A stretch of DNA of 44,787 nucleotides from Porphyra umbilicalis (GCA_002049455.2 KV919228.1:1-44787), one strand, 5' to 3'. Counted from the stretch's first letter, positions 19,127 to 31,038 are shown. Notes: a model not told the origin generated them from the sequence alone. Made by a program: numbers and translations.

Positions 19127-21359
19127 GGGGCCGCGAGGCGGCCCCTGACGAGTCGCGGCGCTGAATGCCGTCACGCCTCCAGAGCCAGCGAGGGCGTGAG
19201 CGCGGCGGCCGTTCTAACGTCAAAAGTATGACCAGTTGGTCACGTGACCGGCTGGCCATCTGTTCTGAGGCGTCGCCGTGTCCACCCAATGCGCAGAGCG
19301 CTTCGCACTCCTCCAGTGGCCCACTCACGCACGATCTCATGAGTTGAAGCGACCCAGCTTCAGCCGAGCATTGTGCAAGTGGCACCGAAACCGACAGTTT
19401 GTGGCGTCGACTAGTTTCCAAAAGTGCAGCTTTTGAGAAAAGTGATGCCATCCAGGACGACAGATTGGTTCGATTCACTGGTTCAGCCAATGACTGCACT
19501 TCCCTCCAAACTGGGCGGTTTCAAAACAGCTCCCGAGAGTGTCAACGGCAACGACATCTGACCTGTTGATATCTCGCGACGAGCCTTCCGCACGATGCGG
19601 ATCATGCCAGTGGCGACGCCTGCTCTCCAGTTTCCCCGCCCAGCCGCTTACCGCATCTTCTGTGGCCCGATCCAATCCGTTTACAATCGCCAGGACTGCG
19701 CACGAGGAGATCGGATTCTTCCCAGGGGCGTTGTTCCAATCAGGTGCCCGGTTTATGTCGTGGCCGTGCCAGGTGTCGGCCCCTTCGTCCCTTTGAATGC
19801 CTCTTTCTTCGACGTTGTCATCGGTTTCGACGATTATTAGCGGCATATCTGGCGCTTGACGAGGACGTGGCAATCTCACCGCGACTGTTGGGCACACTTT
19901 CCGGACAACTTTTCGGTGGTTTTGTTTCATTAAGCGCTGATCGAGATCCCCTAGCGCTCCTTCGCTTTCATTCGGATTTGGACTATCAGAATGGGGCTAC
20001 ACATAACCCAGCAATGACGACCCCATTCAGACCGTCTCGTGGCTCGTTTCAGACAGGTCGATGCCCAACTACATCGCGCCTGGCCCCAAACAGGGCCCCC
20101 AGAATGGGCTCTCCATTCAGCATGCCACACGTTGCGCCTCTAGATTCCCCAATTGGAAGATGGGATCAACGTTGCAGGGTTTGCTCTGAGGTTGAGGAGG
20201 AGCCCCAAAGATGATGACCCGGACAAGGAAGTGTGCCCTGACGGGGTCATAAGCGGGTGCTTACAGATCAGGTGTTGGGCACCGATCCGCCCGATTTCGG
20301 GCCAATAGGGGACACACCAAGCCGCAATAAACGAAAAAATATAGAGAGGTCAGACAATGTGATTCTCAGCAGAATATGTTCCGTTACGTCGTCAGCTTGA
20401 TAAAAATAAGGTTTTTGCGCTATGGCTCCACCATCCTCTGTTTCTCTGTGTTTATTTATTCTTAAAGGTCAGATGATTGGCAACCTCCCAGTATCATTTA
20501 CGAAGGTTTGTGGGGAAAATCTGCCTGTGTGACCCCGCACAGGCCGATTCCGTGACCGAATGTGGGTCCACATGGCCCAACATGGCATTTGTGTCCCACT
20601 CCCGGTTAGTCACCACTGCGCCGGTGGACCGGGCCTCACACGCGTAATTTTGTCTGTGTCGTTGCGCCTCGTCGCACGACCGACTCCGACAGAGGCAAAA
20701 GCTACAGGCTCAGGGCCGTGGCGGCGGAGGGAGCTCAACTCGCAACCAGTAGGCGCGTCATCACGACGGAGTACGTGCCCGTGACTCCCCCTCTCGATTA
20801 TTTGCTTTCTCCACCCCCACTCGCCACCGTTCCGCACGCAGTGGTACGCCCCCAGCCACATATTGTACCGGCTCGGCGACACCACCGTCGGCATCCAGCG
20901 CGGACTCGACCCCTCCCCTCTCAGCGCAACACAGGCCACTCGCTATGGCGATGCACCAGGCATGTGAGAAGCCGCGGCTGCCAAGATAGGTACTTGCATG
21001 CAGACGGTGCATGGACCTACGCGGCCTCCCGCCAGCGTCAAGTCCAGTCACCATCTGGCAGCGGGCGTACATGGCCGAGCACACCCCCGGCGGCGGCGGG
21101 GGATTCGCAGCGAGGACCAAGGAGCCGGGGAAGCGCGGTGTGCGCACGCTGTAGTCACTCAGTCGCCGCAGTCGGCCTGCGACGGAACCACACGACCGGT
21201 CCCCAGCTGTGCCGTGGCGGCAAAGGAGCGGCTGACGGGGCACCAGAGAGGGGTGTGTCTGCCCCGTCCTTTGATTCACGTGGCCCTGGGGTGGAGAAGG
21301 GAGGGGCGGCCACCGCCGCGTCAAACGCCGCTGGACGCTCACAGGCCGTCGCTTGAACG
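19127..21359. other. Intergenic DNA, no supported gene
   Basis: Base composition is close to balanced here, with an AT-rich island at 20320-20480. Open frames such as 19475-19930 (-) and 19744-20214 (+) overlap antiparallel and show no known motif. The last few hundred bases must contain the upstream regulatory region of the secreted protein gene. Confidence 0.45.
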
Positions 21360-21366
21360 CATAAAA
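21360..21366 (+). promoter_or_regulatory. TATA box of the secreted glycine-rich protein gene
   Basis: CATAAAA preceded by CG and followed by GGG, 155 bp before the start codon. It matches the element before the ABC transporter gene (1334-1340). Confidence 0.5.
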
Positions 21367-21520
21367 GGGTGACGGGTGGGTGCATCCCGCATTCGTCCTC
21401 ACCTGCAGCCCTATCACACACCCGCGCAGACGCCGCCCCCCACCGAGAGACCATCGGGCGGCGCGGACTTGCAGTTGGCCGATCAGCCCTCCCCCTCCCC
21501 CATCCCCCACTTCCTTCAAA

Positions 21521-22411
21521 ATGGCCTCCCTCCGCCGGTCGGCCGCCTGTGCGGCTGTGGTCGTCGCCGCAACTGTCGCCGTTGCCACGGCCGCGCCCGT
21601 GACATCGCCGGTGGGCGCCGCCCTCCGCCCCTCCAACCGTCAGCTCGTCTTTGTCGGGCAGCCGACGACGTTTCCTTCGGGCTCACTGTTCGTCCCTGGT
21701 GTCGGCACCTTCGTCTTTGGTAACGGGGCGTTCACGCCCGTGACGGGCACGCCAACGTCGCCGTCGACAACGCCTACGACGACGACGCCTACGACGACGA
21801 CACCGACAACACCGACGGCGGCACCTCGCGACGCCAACATTGGCACGACCGGTGGCGCGGGTGGCGCGGGGGGCTTGTCCGCGGGTGGCGCCGGCGGCGT
21901 CGGTGGGGCCATCTCCATTACCAACTCGCTGGGGAGCACGCTCTTTGGCTCCCCCGGGGGCGCCATCCAAATTGGGCGCCCCGCCGGTAACGGTGGCGCC
22001 GGCGCGCCCGGCCCGCCCGTCGTTGGCCCCGGCACCCTTGTTCCCCCGGTCATCCCCGGCCTCCCCGGTACACCGCCCGTGGTCGCTCTCGCGCCGGGCG
22101 GCGCGGGTGGGGGCAGCAGCGCCATTACCATTTCCAACTCGGGCGGCGCGGCGCTCATCGCGGGCGGCTCGGGCGCCGTGACGATTGGCGGAAGGGGCGG
22201 CGACGGTGGCGCGAGTGGCGGTTTTGCGGGCGGTGCTGGCGGCACCGCTGGCGCCGTGGCGATCACCAACTCGGGGGCAGCGCCGCTCATCCCTTCGACG
22301 GCGGGCACCGTCACGATTGGGAGCAACGCCGGGGCGGGCGGGGCTGGCTCGGCGACCGCCGCGGGGGGGGCGGGTGGCAACACGGGCACGGTGACGATCA
22401 ACCAAAGCTAA
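21521..22411 (+). CDS. Secreted Gly/Ala-rich repeat protein with a Thr/Pro linker
   Basis: A 296-residue single-exon protein. The ATG lies in a good context (TCAAAATGG) after a pyrimidine-rich leader. Residues 1-24 form a signal peptide (MASLRRS, then an Ala/Val core ending VATA), so secretion is likely. A 40-residue hydrophobic and Gly-rich segment (QLVFVGQPTTFPSG, GTFVFGNG) follows. Residues 76-100 are a Thr/Pro linker (TPTTTTPTTTT) suited to O-glycosylation. The rest has three and a half imperfect repeats of the type GA(I/V)xITNSxGxxLxxxxxGxVTIGxxxGxGGAG, at about 128-165, 199-236, 243-275 and 288-296; the alternation of VTI strands and Gly turns suggests a stacked beta fold. It superficially recalls glycine-rich cell-wall proteins and mycobacterial PGRS regions, but I do not recognise the family. 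Extracellular matrix or cell-wall structure is an inference. Confidence 0.8.
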   Translation: MASLRRSAACAAVVVAATVAVATAAPVTSPVGAALRPSNRQLVFVGQPTTFPSGSLFVPGVGTFVFGNGAFTPVTGTPTSPSTTPTTTTPTTTTPTTPTAAPRDANIGTTGGAGGAGGLSAGGAGGVGGAISITNSLGSTLFGSPGGAIQIGRPAGNGGAGAPGPPVVGPGTLVPPVIPGLPGTPPVVALAPGGAGGGSSAITISNSGGAALIAGGSGAVTIGGRGGDGGASGGFAGGAGGTAGAVAITNSGAAPLIPSTAGTVTIGSNAGAGGAGSATAAGGAGGNTGTVTINQS

Positions 22412-23133
22412 GCAGAACCCTATGTCTTTGGCGTTGAGGGTGTGCGGGGGCGCCATGTTGGCCGCGGCGGCCGGCGGCCGGCCAGGCCAACGCGGGTAGT
22501 TTTCCTTTTAGTCGCGCCACGAGACGTGCGCAGCGACATGCTTCCCGCCTCTTGACCCCACTGAATACACTGCACCAAGTGCCTTTCGCTTGTTCATGCT
22601 CGTTGCGGTGGGGCCGCTGGTCAGGACACTCGGCGACTCCCCCGAGGCCCAAAACAGCACATCATTGGCTTCTTTTCTTTTCGTGCTTCTCCTATCGCCA
22701 GCATCGCCGCGCGTGCCACACCCAACCACCGAAAGGAAACGACCGCGGGTGGCGCCTCCTCACACCGTTCCGAGGACGGCAGCGAGGGTCCTTTGACGGT
22801 GGCAGAGGGCGAACACCCGCACAGCCGCGGTGCGGGTCAAAGTGCAGGCTCTTTGGCCACGGGCGCGCGGCGGACTTCGGCCCGCGCGGGTCGCTGGGCA
22901 TTCGCGTGCGGACGCCCACCGTTGGGAGAGGGACCGTCCAGCCACCCTCCTTGCAATCGACGCTGCCGCGGCGAGCGCATCCCCCTGCGGCGATGGTCTC
23001 CCCGTGCGGCGGTCGTGTTCCTCCGTCGAAAAGAATACAACAAACGGCACACGGAGGGGACCCACAAAGCCGCGACGTCGCCTCGCGCGCGCGGCGGCGC
23101 GCGCGCGCGGATCTTCGACCAGGAACCGTCGCG
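22412..23133. other. Intergenic DNA after the secreted protein gene
   Basis: Expected to hold the 3' UTR. No further gene is supported; open frames on both strands are domain-free. 23080-23110 is an alternating GC run (CGCGCGCGG type). Confidence 0.45.
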
Positions 23134-23586
23134 GCGGGCCCAGAACCGTCGTCAATAGCACGTCTGTGTTTGTTTGTTTGGAGCCTGTCGGAAGCCCGTG
23201 TTCCTGTTTAAAGAAACAGAATTCCCGTGCAAAAAACAGATCGACCCCCTTTGACAGGCTCTCATCAGAGGCCATCCAATGCGAGGTCCTTACATATCTG
23301 TGCTTCGGAAAACAGGAATCATGCCTCACTCCACACACAGCGCCTGGTAGCAGAGCCATCGATGCTTCTCCGTGTCCCTCTCCTTCTAGAAAGGTGAAGC
23401 GCATACGTCTCATGCTGTGTCTCTCTTTTTACGAGTGGAGGTGCATCTATCTCGGCGAACAGATGACTTTGGCGCCCTTTCTGGAAAAAACCAGCCTTGA
23501 CAGAGCCCCAGGGCAGTTTGCAGATTATCTGTTCGTCCCAAATCACGCAAAAGCAGACGTGCTCTTGACGACGATTTTGGGCCCGC
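23134..23586. mobile_element. 453-bp non-autonomous element with 33-bp terminal inverted repeats
   Basis: The left end GCGGGCCCAGAACCGTCG.. and the reverse complement of the right end GCGGGCCCAAAATCGTCG.. match over about 33 bases with four mismatches (through CGTCAA.AGCACGTCTG). The interior is AT-richer than its surroundings and has nested inverted pairs (GAGCCTGTC / GACAGGCTC, and CGAACAGAT / ATCTGTTCG), so the whole can fold back. There is no coding capacity. A target-site duplication is not clear, so the superfamily cannot be assigned. Confidence 0.7.
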
Positions 23587-24408
23587 TGCGCGTCCCGCGG
23601 GTCTCGGCGGGGCGGCGGCATGCGGCCCTTGGTATCCCCTAGCGCCGCGGGACGGGGCCCGCGCCTCGCGTCGGCCCGTGGTGGTGGCCATCACCGCCGC
23701 CGTTGCGACGCGAGGCGGCCGGCAGCCCCGGGGCGGGTGTCGCCGCCGCGGCCACGCACGCCCGCGCCGGTGCGCTGCGGCGGCAGCGGCCAGCGGCCGA
23801 CTCCCCCTCCGACCGCGCCGGGCGGCCGGCCGATCGGGCGGGGACCCATGGGAAACGCGCGCACACACGAGGCCCATTACAGACCAGCCGCTGAGATCCA
23901 CCTCGGCCGCGGCGCGAGCGCGGCGGCGACCCCCCCCGGCCGGCGACCGTCGCTCCCGGGCCTGCCCTGTCGACCGAGCAGTGGCGTCCACAACGCGAAC
24001 GGTCGTCCTCCCGCCGGCACCCCGTCGTCCACCCGATCACAGCGCCGGCCGGACGGAACACATCCGCCATCACACCGCCTGCGCCCGAGTCGCCACCCCC
24101 CTCCTTCCCGCCCCCACCCCCAAGTCACGCCATGGCGCCCGCCCGCCGACTCACTGCCCGCCGCCGCCGTCGCTGCCGCCGGTTTACCACACGGGCGCGC
24201 CCCCCCTCATTGGCGCTCGCGCGGCGCACGGCGCCGCGCGCGGCGTCGCGGCGGCCCGCCCCCTCGGTGCGCCGCGGCCGGGCCAAGGCGGCCACCCCCA
24301 CGGCGGGCGCCCGCGGTGCGCCGTCGGGTGCCGTCGGAGCGGCCGCCGTCTGCGGCGGCGGCGGCAGCGGCAGATACGACGTCGACGGCGGCGGCCGGCG
24401 CCGCGGCT

Positions 24409-24482
<74 letters not shown>

Positions 24483-25621
24483 AGTGGCACCTCCGCGAAC
24501 GACGGGAGCGCCGCCGCCGCGGCGGCCGCGGCCGCCCGCAGACGCACCGCGTTGGCCGACGACGCCGTCGTCCTTCCGGCCTTCGGCGTGGGCGCGCGCG
24601 ACGGCGGGCGGGGCACGTCCGCGGTCGCCGTTGGCGGGCCGGGCCGCCGGCGGCATCGTCGCGGGAGCGGCGGCGCGTGTCGGGGATGGGCCCGGTGCGC
24701 CACTGGGGCGGCCCACCCCCCACCGCAAACGGGGCGCCACTCGGCGCCGACTGGCGGGGCTCCGTCGGGGCGCCGCCGCTTGGCGCCGCCGCCCCGGCGC
24801 GGCCGCGTGGGGCCACTGCGGGCGTGGCGGCGTCACAGGGCCGCCTGGGGTGGCCGCGACGCCGCGCGTGGGCGGCGGCGCGCGGGTCGGCGCGGCACAC
24901 GAGGTGGAAGCCGCGGCGGCCGGCGTTGCGGCGGGGATCTGCCGGCGGGTGGCGGGGGCGGCGGTGCGCCGCCAGCGCTATTGGGCCTTTGGGAGGGGGG
25001 GAGGCGGAAGAGGACGGACCCACCCCGCTCATGACCATTCGAGGCGGGCCGCGTGCCGGGTCGCGGCGGCGGGCGCCCCCCTCTGCAGACTGTTTGCGTG
25101 CGACGAGGTCCCATCTACAGAATTGCTTTTACCATCTGGGAGGATCCGCCGTCGCTCTCGCGAGGAGCCTAGTCACCCGAGACGCCTAGTCACCGCCAGA
25201 TCTATGCCCTCGTGGCACGGCAACGAGACTGACGGCGCTGGCCAAGCGCCAGGTTGTACCACCGCCGAACGACTTTCCCCCCTGTTTGCTTCTCAGATGG
25301 ATGGACGCGGGTCAAGTGGCGTTGCCGCGGGGGGGGGGTGCGCGCAAGACCGCCGCCGTCTTGGACGTGAGAGCCCGCCCTCGGTAGTGCTGGCTAACCC
25401 ACCCGCGACGCCTCCCCCCCCAGAATGGCGCCGCAGGCCCCTCTGTTGGCGTTGATCACGGGTCCACCGCCCAAAGGTACGTGACACAAGGACGGGAACC
25501 TCCGAAGACCAGGGGCCATCTCGTGACAGCACACAGAACACCAGGCCACAATCTCCAGAATACAAAGTTTCCGGCACTCGAGCGGCATCGTCGAAAAAGT
25601 GTACCACTGTGCTTCGTCATA
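23587..25621. other. Very GC-rich block, gene content unresolved
   Basis: All six frames are largely open, encoding Arg/Pro/Gly/Ala-rich strings. The best candidate for a real start is ATG 24132 (+) after a C-rich leader like that of the 21521 gene, giving 300 residues with a Gly-run from the (GGC) repeat, but it has no domain and equally long frames exist on the other strand. From 25100 the GC content drops and nothing is recognised. Confidence 0.4.
24411..24476 (+). repeat. (GGC)22 trinucleotide microsatellite
   Basis: An uninterrupted GGC run of about 66 bp inside GC-rich DNA. It would encode poly-Gly, poly-Ala or poly-Arg on + and poly-Pro, poly-Ala or poly-Arg on -. Such runs are length-unstable and hard to sequence. 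Confidence 0.9.
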
Positions 25622-25822
25622 CAGTCGATATCCGCTTATGTATCACCCCCACGCACGCACAGCCATGCAGGAAAAGGTGGGCTACAAACGTCCGCGCCGC
25701 GACCAGAAATAACTTCTCTCCTGCTCCACAGTGGCAGAAGGGCCGATTCTGGACATAATTGCTCTCCCAGTTATATGACAGGGTGTCATATAACCGGAGC
25801 CCATATAAGCGGATATTGACTG
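25622..25822. mobile_element. Short TA-flanked MITE (Tc1/mariner type), 201 bp
   Basis: The left end CAGTCGATATCCGCTTATGT and the reverse complement of the right end CAGTCAATATCCGCTTATAT are inverted repeats, flanked on both sides by TA (25620-25621 and 25823-25824). CAGT termini and TA duplication are those of Tc1/mariner/pogo-derived MITEs. Near the right end a further small inverted pair (TTATATGACA / TGTCATATAA) strengthens the foldback. No coding capacity. Confidence 0.82.
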
Positions 25823-25824
25823 TA

Positions 25825-27629
25825 CTGGCTACACTGGGTTTTGTCGTCGATTCCCTGGCCTTTAGGACAGGGTGCTCTCAAAGTGTAGTGATGCACACAT
25901 ATACTTAGATCAAGGGACTTGCTCTCCGTTTCAGAGGTGGCAGTCTGCACTCGTGTCCTCAGGGATCTGAGGGCGTATCAGTGTTCGAAGGGTCGCGATG
26001 ACGCTAAAAGCGAATGAAGTTACGTGGCTGAGAAGGACTGTCCTGCCACAGGGGTCACTGGGCCCGGACGGCGCCTGCCCTCGCGCCCCCCCCACCGCCC
26101 CGAGTTGCGCACGGCGACCGCGCGCAGCGACATCCGGGGTTTGACCCGGCCACGATGACCCGCAGGCGATGGTGCCTGCGCGCCGGCTTCTGTTGCGAAA
26201 GGTGGTTGCTGACGCCATCGAGCGGCGCGGTTAGTGGCGGCCCATCGCGCGGCGGTCGGTCCCACCTGCCCGCCCGTGCGCTGCGTCGGCCGCCCCGCCC
26301 GCCGTGCGTAGGTGCGCTGCGCGGCGGAGTGACGGCCCCGCTCGTGGGCGTCGCGCGACGCCGGCGGGCCGCTGCCGCTGCGGTGGCGGAGGCAGCACCC
26401 CTTTCCCCGCCCCACACCCTTACCACCACGGCAACGTAGCTGTGCGTGCCCCCGAGCGCGCTCGCGGCCATCGAGCCGGCCGGCGTGCCCGGTGTCGATG
26501 CGCCGCCGAGCGCGCCACCGCCCTGAAGGCCAGGGTATTACACGCACGTGCCTGGAATTCGTAAAAACTGATCGGGCCCGAATTTGAACAGCCCAGCGGG
26601 AGGCCTCGAAGATTAACCTGAACCGGGCGTGAGTTGATAATGTTGAGTCATTCCGGCTGTCTTTGAGGCTGTCTTCAGATGATCCTTATAATGCTTGTGG
26701 AACAGTATGGAAGCAATAATCACGCAATAATATTGCTGACCTCTGAAATTTGGCAGTTGCAGAGTGGTTGCAATCATTCAACAGCGTACGTGGACCAATG
26801 GAAAGGCTAAGAATCATGTGAGTTCCTTACACTGTCTCCTCATGCAGCTCTGCGCAATGGAAACGCACATCAGGATCCCAAGAAACCTGAAAAAAATTGT
26901 TCATCTCAAGAGAAATCACAGCTCTGGCTCAGAACCCTCTCCATGCCTTCTTCAGGCCCAAGCGAGCGGCCCAAAAATCTCAGGAAATCTCATTGTGGGT
27001 TGGAATGGGTCTGCGTGACTCCTGCAAGACACGTTGATTGGCTTGCAAGATTACGGGTGGCAACTCTCAGCCAATAGTACGATCGTGGCTTATCAAACAG
27101 CCAATCCGACTTTCTTTCTATGCTGCGTCGTAGGCTCTGCCTTCCTTGTCTCTGCAACCGCCATTTTTTGGAGGTTAGCAATTCTGGGCTCCTGACAGAG
27201 TTGGATGGCGTTCATCTCCAGAATTGTTTGACGAACTGTCCTTCGGATTGTTGTTGATCACGTTTTTGGTTTGTCCGCCAGGCAATTCCCAGAACGACCC
27301 TCTCTCCTGTCTAGGGAAATCCAACATATTTTCCAGGAGGGAAACACCAGGGCGGTTCAAGGGATGCGCGTTGCGCGTATGTTGACGGAGGTCCCCAGGT
27401 CAAGTGGGCTGTTGCATTCGAGGCATGGAACAGGTGCTCGAGCACGGGGGCCACCATTCTTTGGGCACGGGGTCTACTTCAAGCTGGTACTACCTCTCTT
27501 TCCTGCAGCTCGCTGCGAGGTGCACGCGGCGCAGCGGGGACCGAAGTCACTTGGAACGCCTCGTCCGCTCACGGGACAGCAGAGGAGCTGCGGCACGTCA
27601 CATCTGTAGCTCTGCACCGCGCTTCAGTC
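25825..27629. other. Intergenic DNA with CCAAT boxes before the transposase gene
   Basis: 26040-26540 is GC-rich without a supportable gene; 26560-27600 is balanced to AT-rich. GATTGGC (about 27039), AGCCAAT (27071) and AGCCAATCC (27100) form a cluster of CCAAT boxes 530-590 bp before the start of the tnp2-like gene, possibly its promoter. I looked for CACTA-type termini here and found none. Confidence 0.4.
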
Positions 27630-30316
27630 ATGACGAGCCGCAAACGTCGTAAGCGCGGGCCCCGAGCGGCCTCGTACTTCCGATTCGAGGAGGATAGCAT
27701 GCTCCCTGTTCCGCGCTCACTCCGCGCAGAGGACGCTGCCTCGCACCCTGTTGGGCCTGCCCGCCAAAGTGGCGCCCAATCCTTGCGCACGTCACCTGCG
27801 GCTGGAAATCAGGCGCCAACGGCTGAACAGAGCGGTCGGCGGGAATCGGTGGGGTATCCTGCTGACAGCCCCGCTGCCAAACCTCTGTCAAACTCAGATG
27901 AGGGTGACGCAGTGAACATGGAGATGGTCTCTTCCAGCAGCTCAGACATTGACTGGTGCGGCCTGACCGTCGAAGAAGACGTAGAAGTCATTTTCAAATG
28001 TAGTAGAGAGCTACATTGCTACAGCTATCTCTTTGAAAAGGGCCGCCTCACAGTGCAGCAGTACAACAGGATGCGTGAGGTGGAGAACTGCCTGCGCGCG
28101 ACCGAGCAGTGGCCATCGAGATGGCGTTTGGGCAAGATCCGAGCCGCTCTGTTGGAGTGAGGCGCTTCCGTGCGCTGGCAGCGAACAAGCAGGACCTCGC
28201 CTGTCGGGAAGGGAAAGACAATGCGAAAGCTGCCGGACGTTCGAGTCTGGCGCACCTAGTGAGCACAGGTATTGCTGATGACGGCGACAATACTCTTTCA
28301 GAAGCGATGTACGCCATACCGACGTCCCTTCGTGTGGGAGACTTCACGGCCTCCTTGTCGCTGTGCTCCACTTCTCGGACACCGCCTACAATAAAGGCCT
28401 GCTTTTCTGGCGATGGTTCTTGCACCATACGCTTAACTCGGGATGGTGCAGTGTACATCCAGTGCGTGAGTCCCGAAACCGACGTTGTGGCAGGCAGCTG
28501 GCTAGAACTCTGCTCCGCTACGCAAACCACGCTGAGTTTGTCTCCGGTAAAAGTCGCTGAACAAATGCCGACGAAGGACCCACACGTTGCCTACGCTACA
28601 TGGTTTGCGGACGAGTACGGAGTTTTAAAGCGTCGCAGAGGAGACATAGAGGTGCACTACGGGTCGTATACCTCCTTTTGTTTGAAGGACAGACAGTATT
28701 CTGTTCGCCCTCTGTTCTACCTTCCACCTAGGGCGGACGCTGGGCCACTCGTGCTGCGAATTGTGGAGGATCTCCTGATGCTTTCGACAACAGGAGTAGT
28801 TGTGCATGATGCCTTTTCCACGCAGGATGTAACCATGCACGTGTATCCGTGCATCGGCATTTTTGACTTTCCCTTGGCTGCAAAGTTTTCCAACACTATC
28901 GGAGCGCCCGGGGTGAAACACTGTACAAGCTGCGACATTGTCAGCCAGAAGACGAGCAGTGTGCGACAGGACAGAGCGATGAACAGCACTCAAGTTTTTG
29001 ATAGGCGGCACGTGACGTACGCTCGCATTCAAGAGCGTACAGAAGTGATTGAGTCAACCATCGATCGCTCTTTGATGTCGTCCGATGCGGCCAAGAAGAT
29101 TGCTCTCCACGCGAACAGCAGATCAAAAAATGTTAACAATCATGCGAGACTGCTTGCTGGCGCTCGAGGTCCCGGGTCGTTCGATGTTCACGAGCACGTT
29201 ATATCAGCCCCATCACATCTCCTCCTGTATGGACTTGTTTCCCGGCTTCTGGACTTGACGATTACGTACCTCTCAGTCGCCCAGAGGGATCTGTTTCTGG
29301 ACCGTATGCGAGCAGCCGCGACGTGCGTGCCCTCCAACACCGTCCTGATAGCTTTTCAGCCGGAAAAGATGGGTGGCACAACGTTCTCAATGGCCGATTA
29401 TGTCGTGCTCCTGAACATCGCACGTAATGTTCTGGATCGAATCATTTCCACAGCTGCGGCTGCGCCAGAAATTCTGAGCACCTTAGTGGCGCTATCATCT
29501 TTGAGAGGCTTTGTCAACTCGCTGTTCTATAGGCTTGCACGGGACGCCGATGGAGAGGAGGCAGTCCGCTTCAAACCAAATGTATCTGAACTGAAGAGTC
29601 TCGGACGTATCCTCATGGGGAACATTGGCACACTAGCGACTCTCTCAGGCAAGTGGGACAGACCTGTCGTCCACAGATTACTTGAGCTCCTGTATCGCAC
29701 GCTGCCGATCGGACAGCTGAGTCCTGCACTGTGCGACCTTCCGTTTGAGAAGTTCCATCAGCACTCCAAGCGAGAACTTCTTCTCAGCAATGACAAAGAT
29801 CCAGCCGCGTTCTCCATGCTGTGGTGGATAGAGGTTGACGTGCTCGCAAGGTTTCTGAGCGATGCAGTGGCCAATGGCGTTCCGGCCGAGTGGCTCAACA
29901 ATCAAGACGGGTCACACTTGAAGACGGTGCAGCATCACATGCAAGGGGCCCGCTCGGTGCCGCCGCGTCCGGCAGACAGCGGATTGGTCGTCCGCTAGAA
30001 GTTGGATGCAAAGTCTGTACGCTGGAAGTGCCCACCGACACTCGCGAAGTCCGGGAACGTCGTGCAGTTTTGGTGGATGGCACGCTCTGGTGGCCGTCTC
30101 AGGCTCAAACGGGGAAGCACGGTTGGTCTGCTCGAACGTTCCTCCCGTACGCGCGTTGTTGTCCGCAACGGGGCAGTGAACGAGCCGAGCATTTTCATGG
30201 ATCACTTTCTGGTGCAAGGCATTGCATCCGTGGCAGGTGTCGTCAAGCTCGTCTGCCAACAGCGGGTGCGGCCTGCTGGCCAAGCAGCCAGCGGTACGGG
30301 CAACTCAATGCGGTAG
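27630..30316 (+). pseudogene. tnp2-like (CACTA/EnSpm-type) transposase, decayed
   Basis: A cut-and-paste DNA transposase. ATG 27630 opens a frame with a basic, NLS-like start (TSRKRRKRG) and a Ser/acidic region, ending at 28160; the body continues in another frame from about 28109 to TAG 29996-29998, then stays open in that frame to 30316. Motifs like Transposase_21 (tnp2): PLFYLPP, then GIFDFPLAAKFSNTIG..GVKHCTSC at about 28855-28940 (catalytic Asp region and Cys pair), FDVHEHV..HLLLYG at about 29180-29230 (second acidic region), and LPFEKFHQHSKRELLLSND at about 29738-29790 (Glu region). The part after the TAG (KSVRWKCPP..NVVQFWWM) reads as its natural C-terminus, and a protein-like tail (NELVILVAKNVKQVKLVL) appears in another frame after about 30310. 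So: one frameshift or missed intron near 28150, one nonsense codon and a likely second shift. A remnant, not an active gene. Confidence 0.72.
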
Positions 30317-30633
30317 TGCTAGAGGATCCCAATGAGCTTGTTATACTTGTTGCAAAGAACGTCAAGCAGGTCAAGCTGGTCCTGCCGAGCCAGTCGAAGA
30401 TGCTTTTGTTTCAGAAGAAGTCGGGCTGTCCGTTCAAGTGTTGGCAGGCATATTCGTCAAGCAGGTCTTCTCTCTGAGAGGTCGTGAGGGAATAAAAGCA
30501 TGGGGCATATACATCGTAATGAACAACAGCAATGGAAGTGAGCTGTAAAAGACCCGCAAAAGCAGAATGCTCTAACGAAGACCAACAGAAAAAAGGGAAA
30601 CTGAGACAGAAATACGAGTGCGACGTGCAACAG

Positions 30634-30858
30634 TCAATGGCAGACAGTGTTTAGCAGGCGGCGCATTTTGGCGACCAGATCTCTCACCTGTGCGGTGGGG
30701 TGGCGCCACACCACCAGGGGCTTGTGCGAACCGTCCACAGGCCAGTCGGGCTTGCCCTTCTCCTGTATGACGGGCCAGCAGCGATACGCGCTCTCAGCGC
30801 AGCGCCAGCAGCACAGAGGCGCCTCGTAGGGAGCGCCTCCAAAGAACGATATGCACAT
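30634..30858 (-). CDS. Cys-rich open frame after the JmjC region, possibly its C-terminal part
   Basis: A 74-codon - strand frame with CPMC just upstream and CCWRCAESAYRCW inside, followed by a basic stretch (DLVAKMRRLL). Its place and strand suit the C-terminal zinc-binding segment that follows JmjC in some demethylases, but the spacing does not clearly match C5HC2 or any finger I know. It could be an exon or a degraded tail of the JmjN-JmjC gene. Confidence 0.25.
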   Translation of the reverse strand: MCISFFGGAPYEAPLCCWRCAESAYRCWPVIQEKGKPDWPVDGSHKPLVVWRHPTAQVRDLVAKMRRLLNTVCH

Positions 30859-31038
30859 CGGGCAGACTACTACGGACAGCCAGTAGACAGCGTACCACGT
30901 TTAACGCGTGTACCGATCTCCAGAGAGGTCCAGGCGCAGTCCCTCATTGACATGGGCCTCCCGGACCGTGTCCACCGCCAAGAAGGCCTTCGCCTCCGGG
31001 CTGACGCTATCGATGGCCGTCATCTCGCAGCCTGCCGC

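Noticed and set aside
19450..19490. tRNA-like B box (GGTTCGATTC)
   Set aside because: Flanking bases do not form a T-arm or acceptor stem and no A box is placed correctly. A similar motif in the MITE at about 32250 fails the same test.
23620..25455. A 611-codon + frame and several competing long frames
   Set aside because: All six frames are open because of GC content and the (GGC)n run; none has a domain, and composition does not favour one frame.
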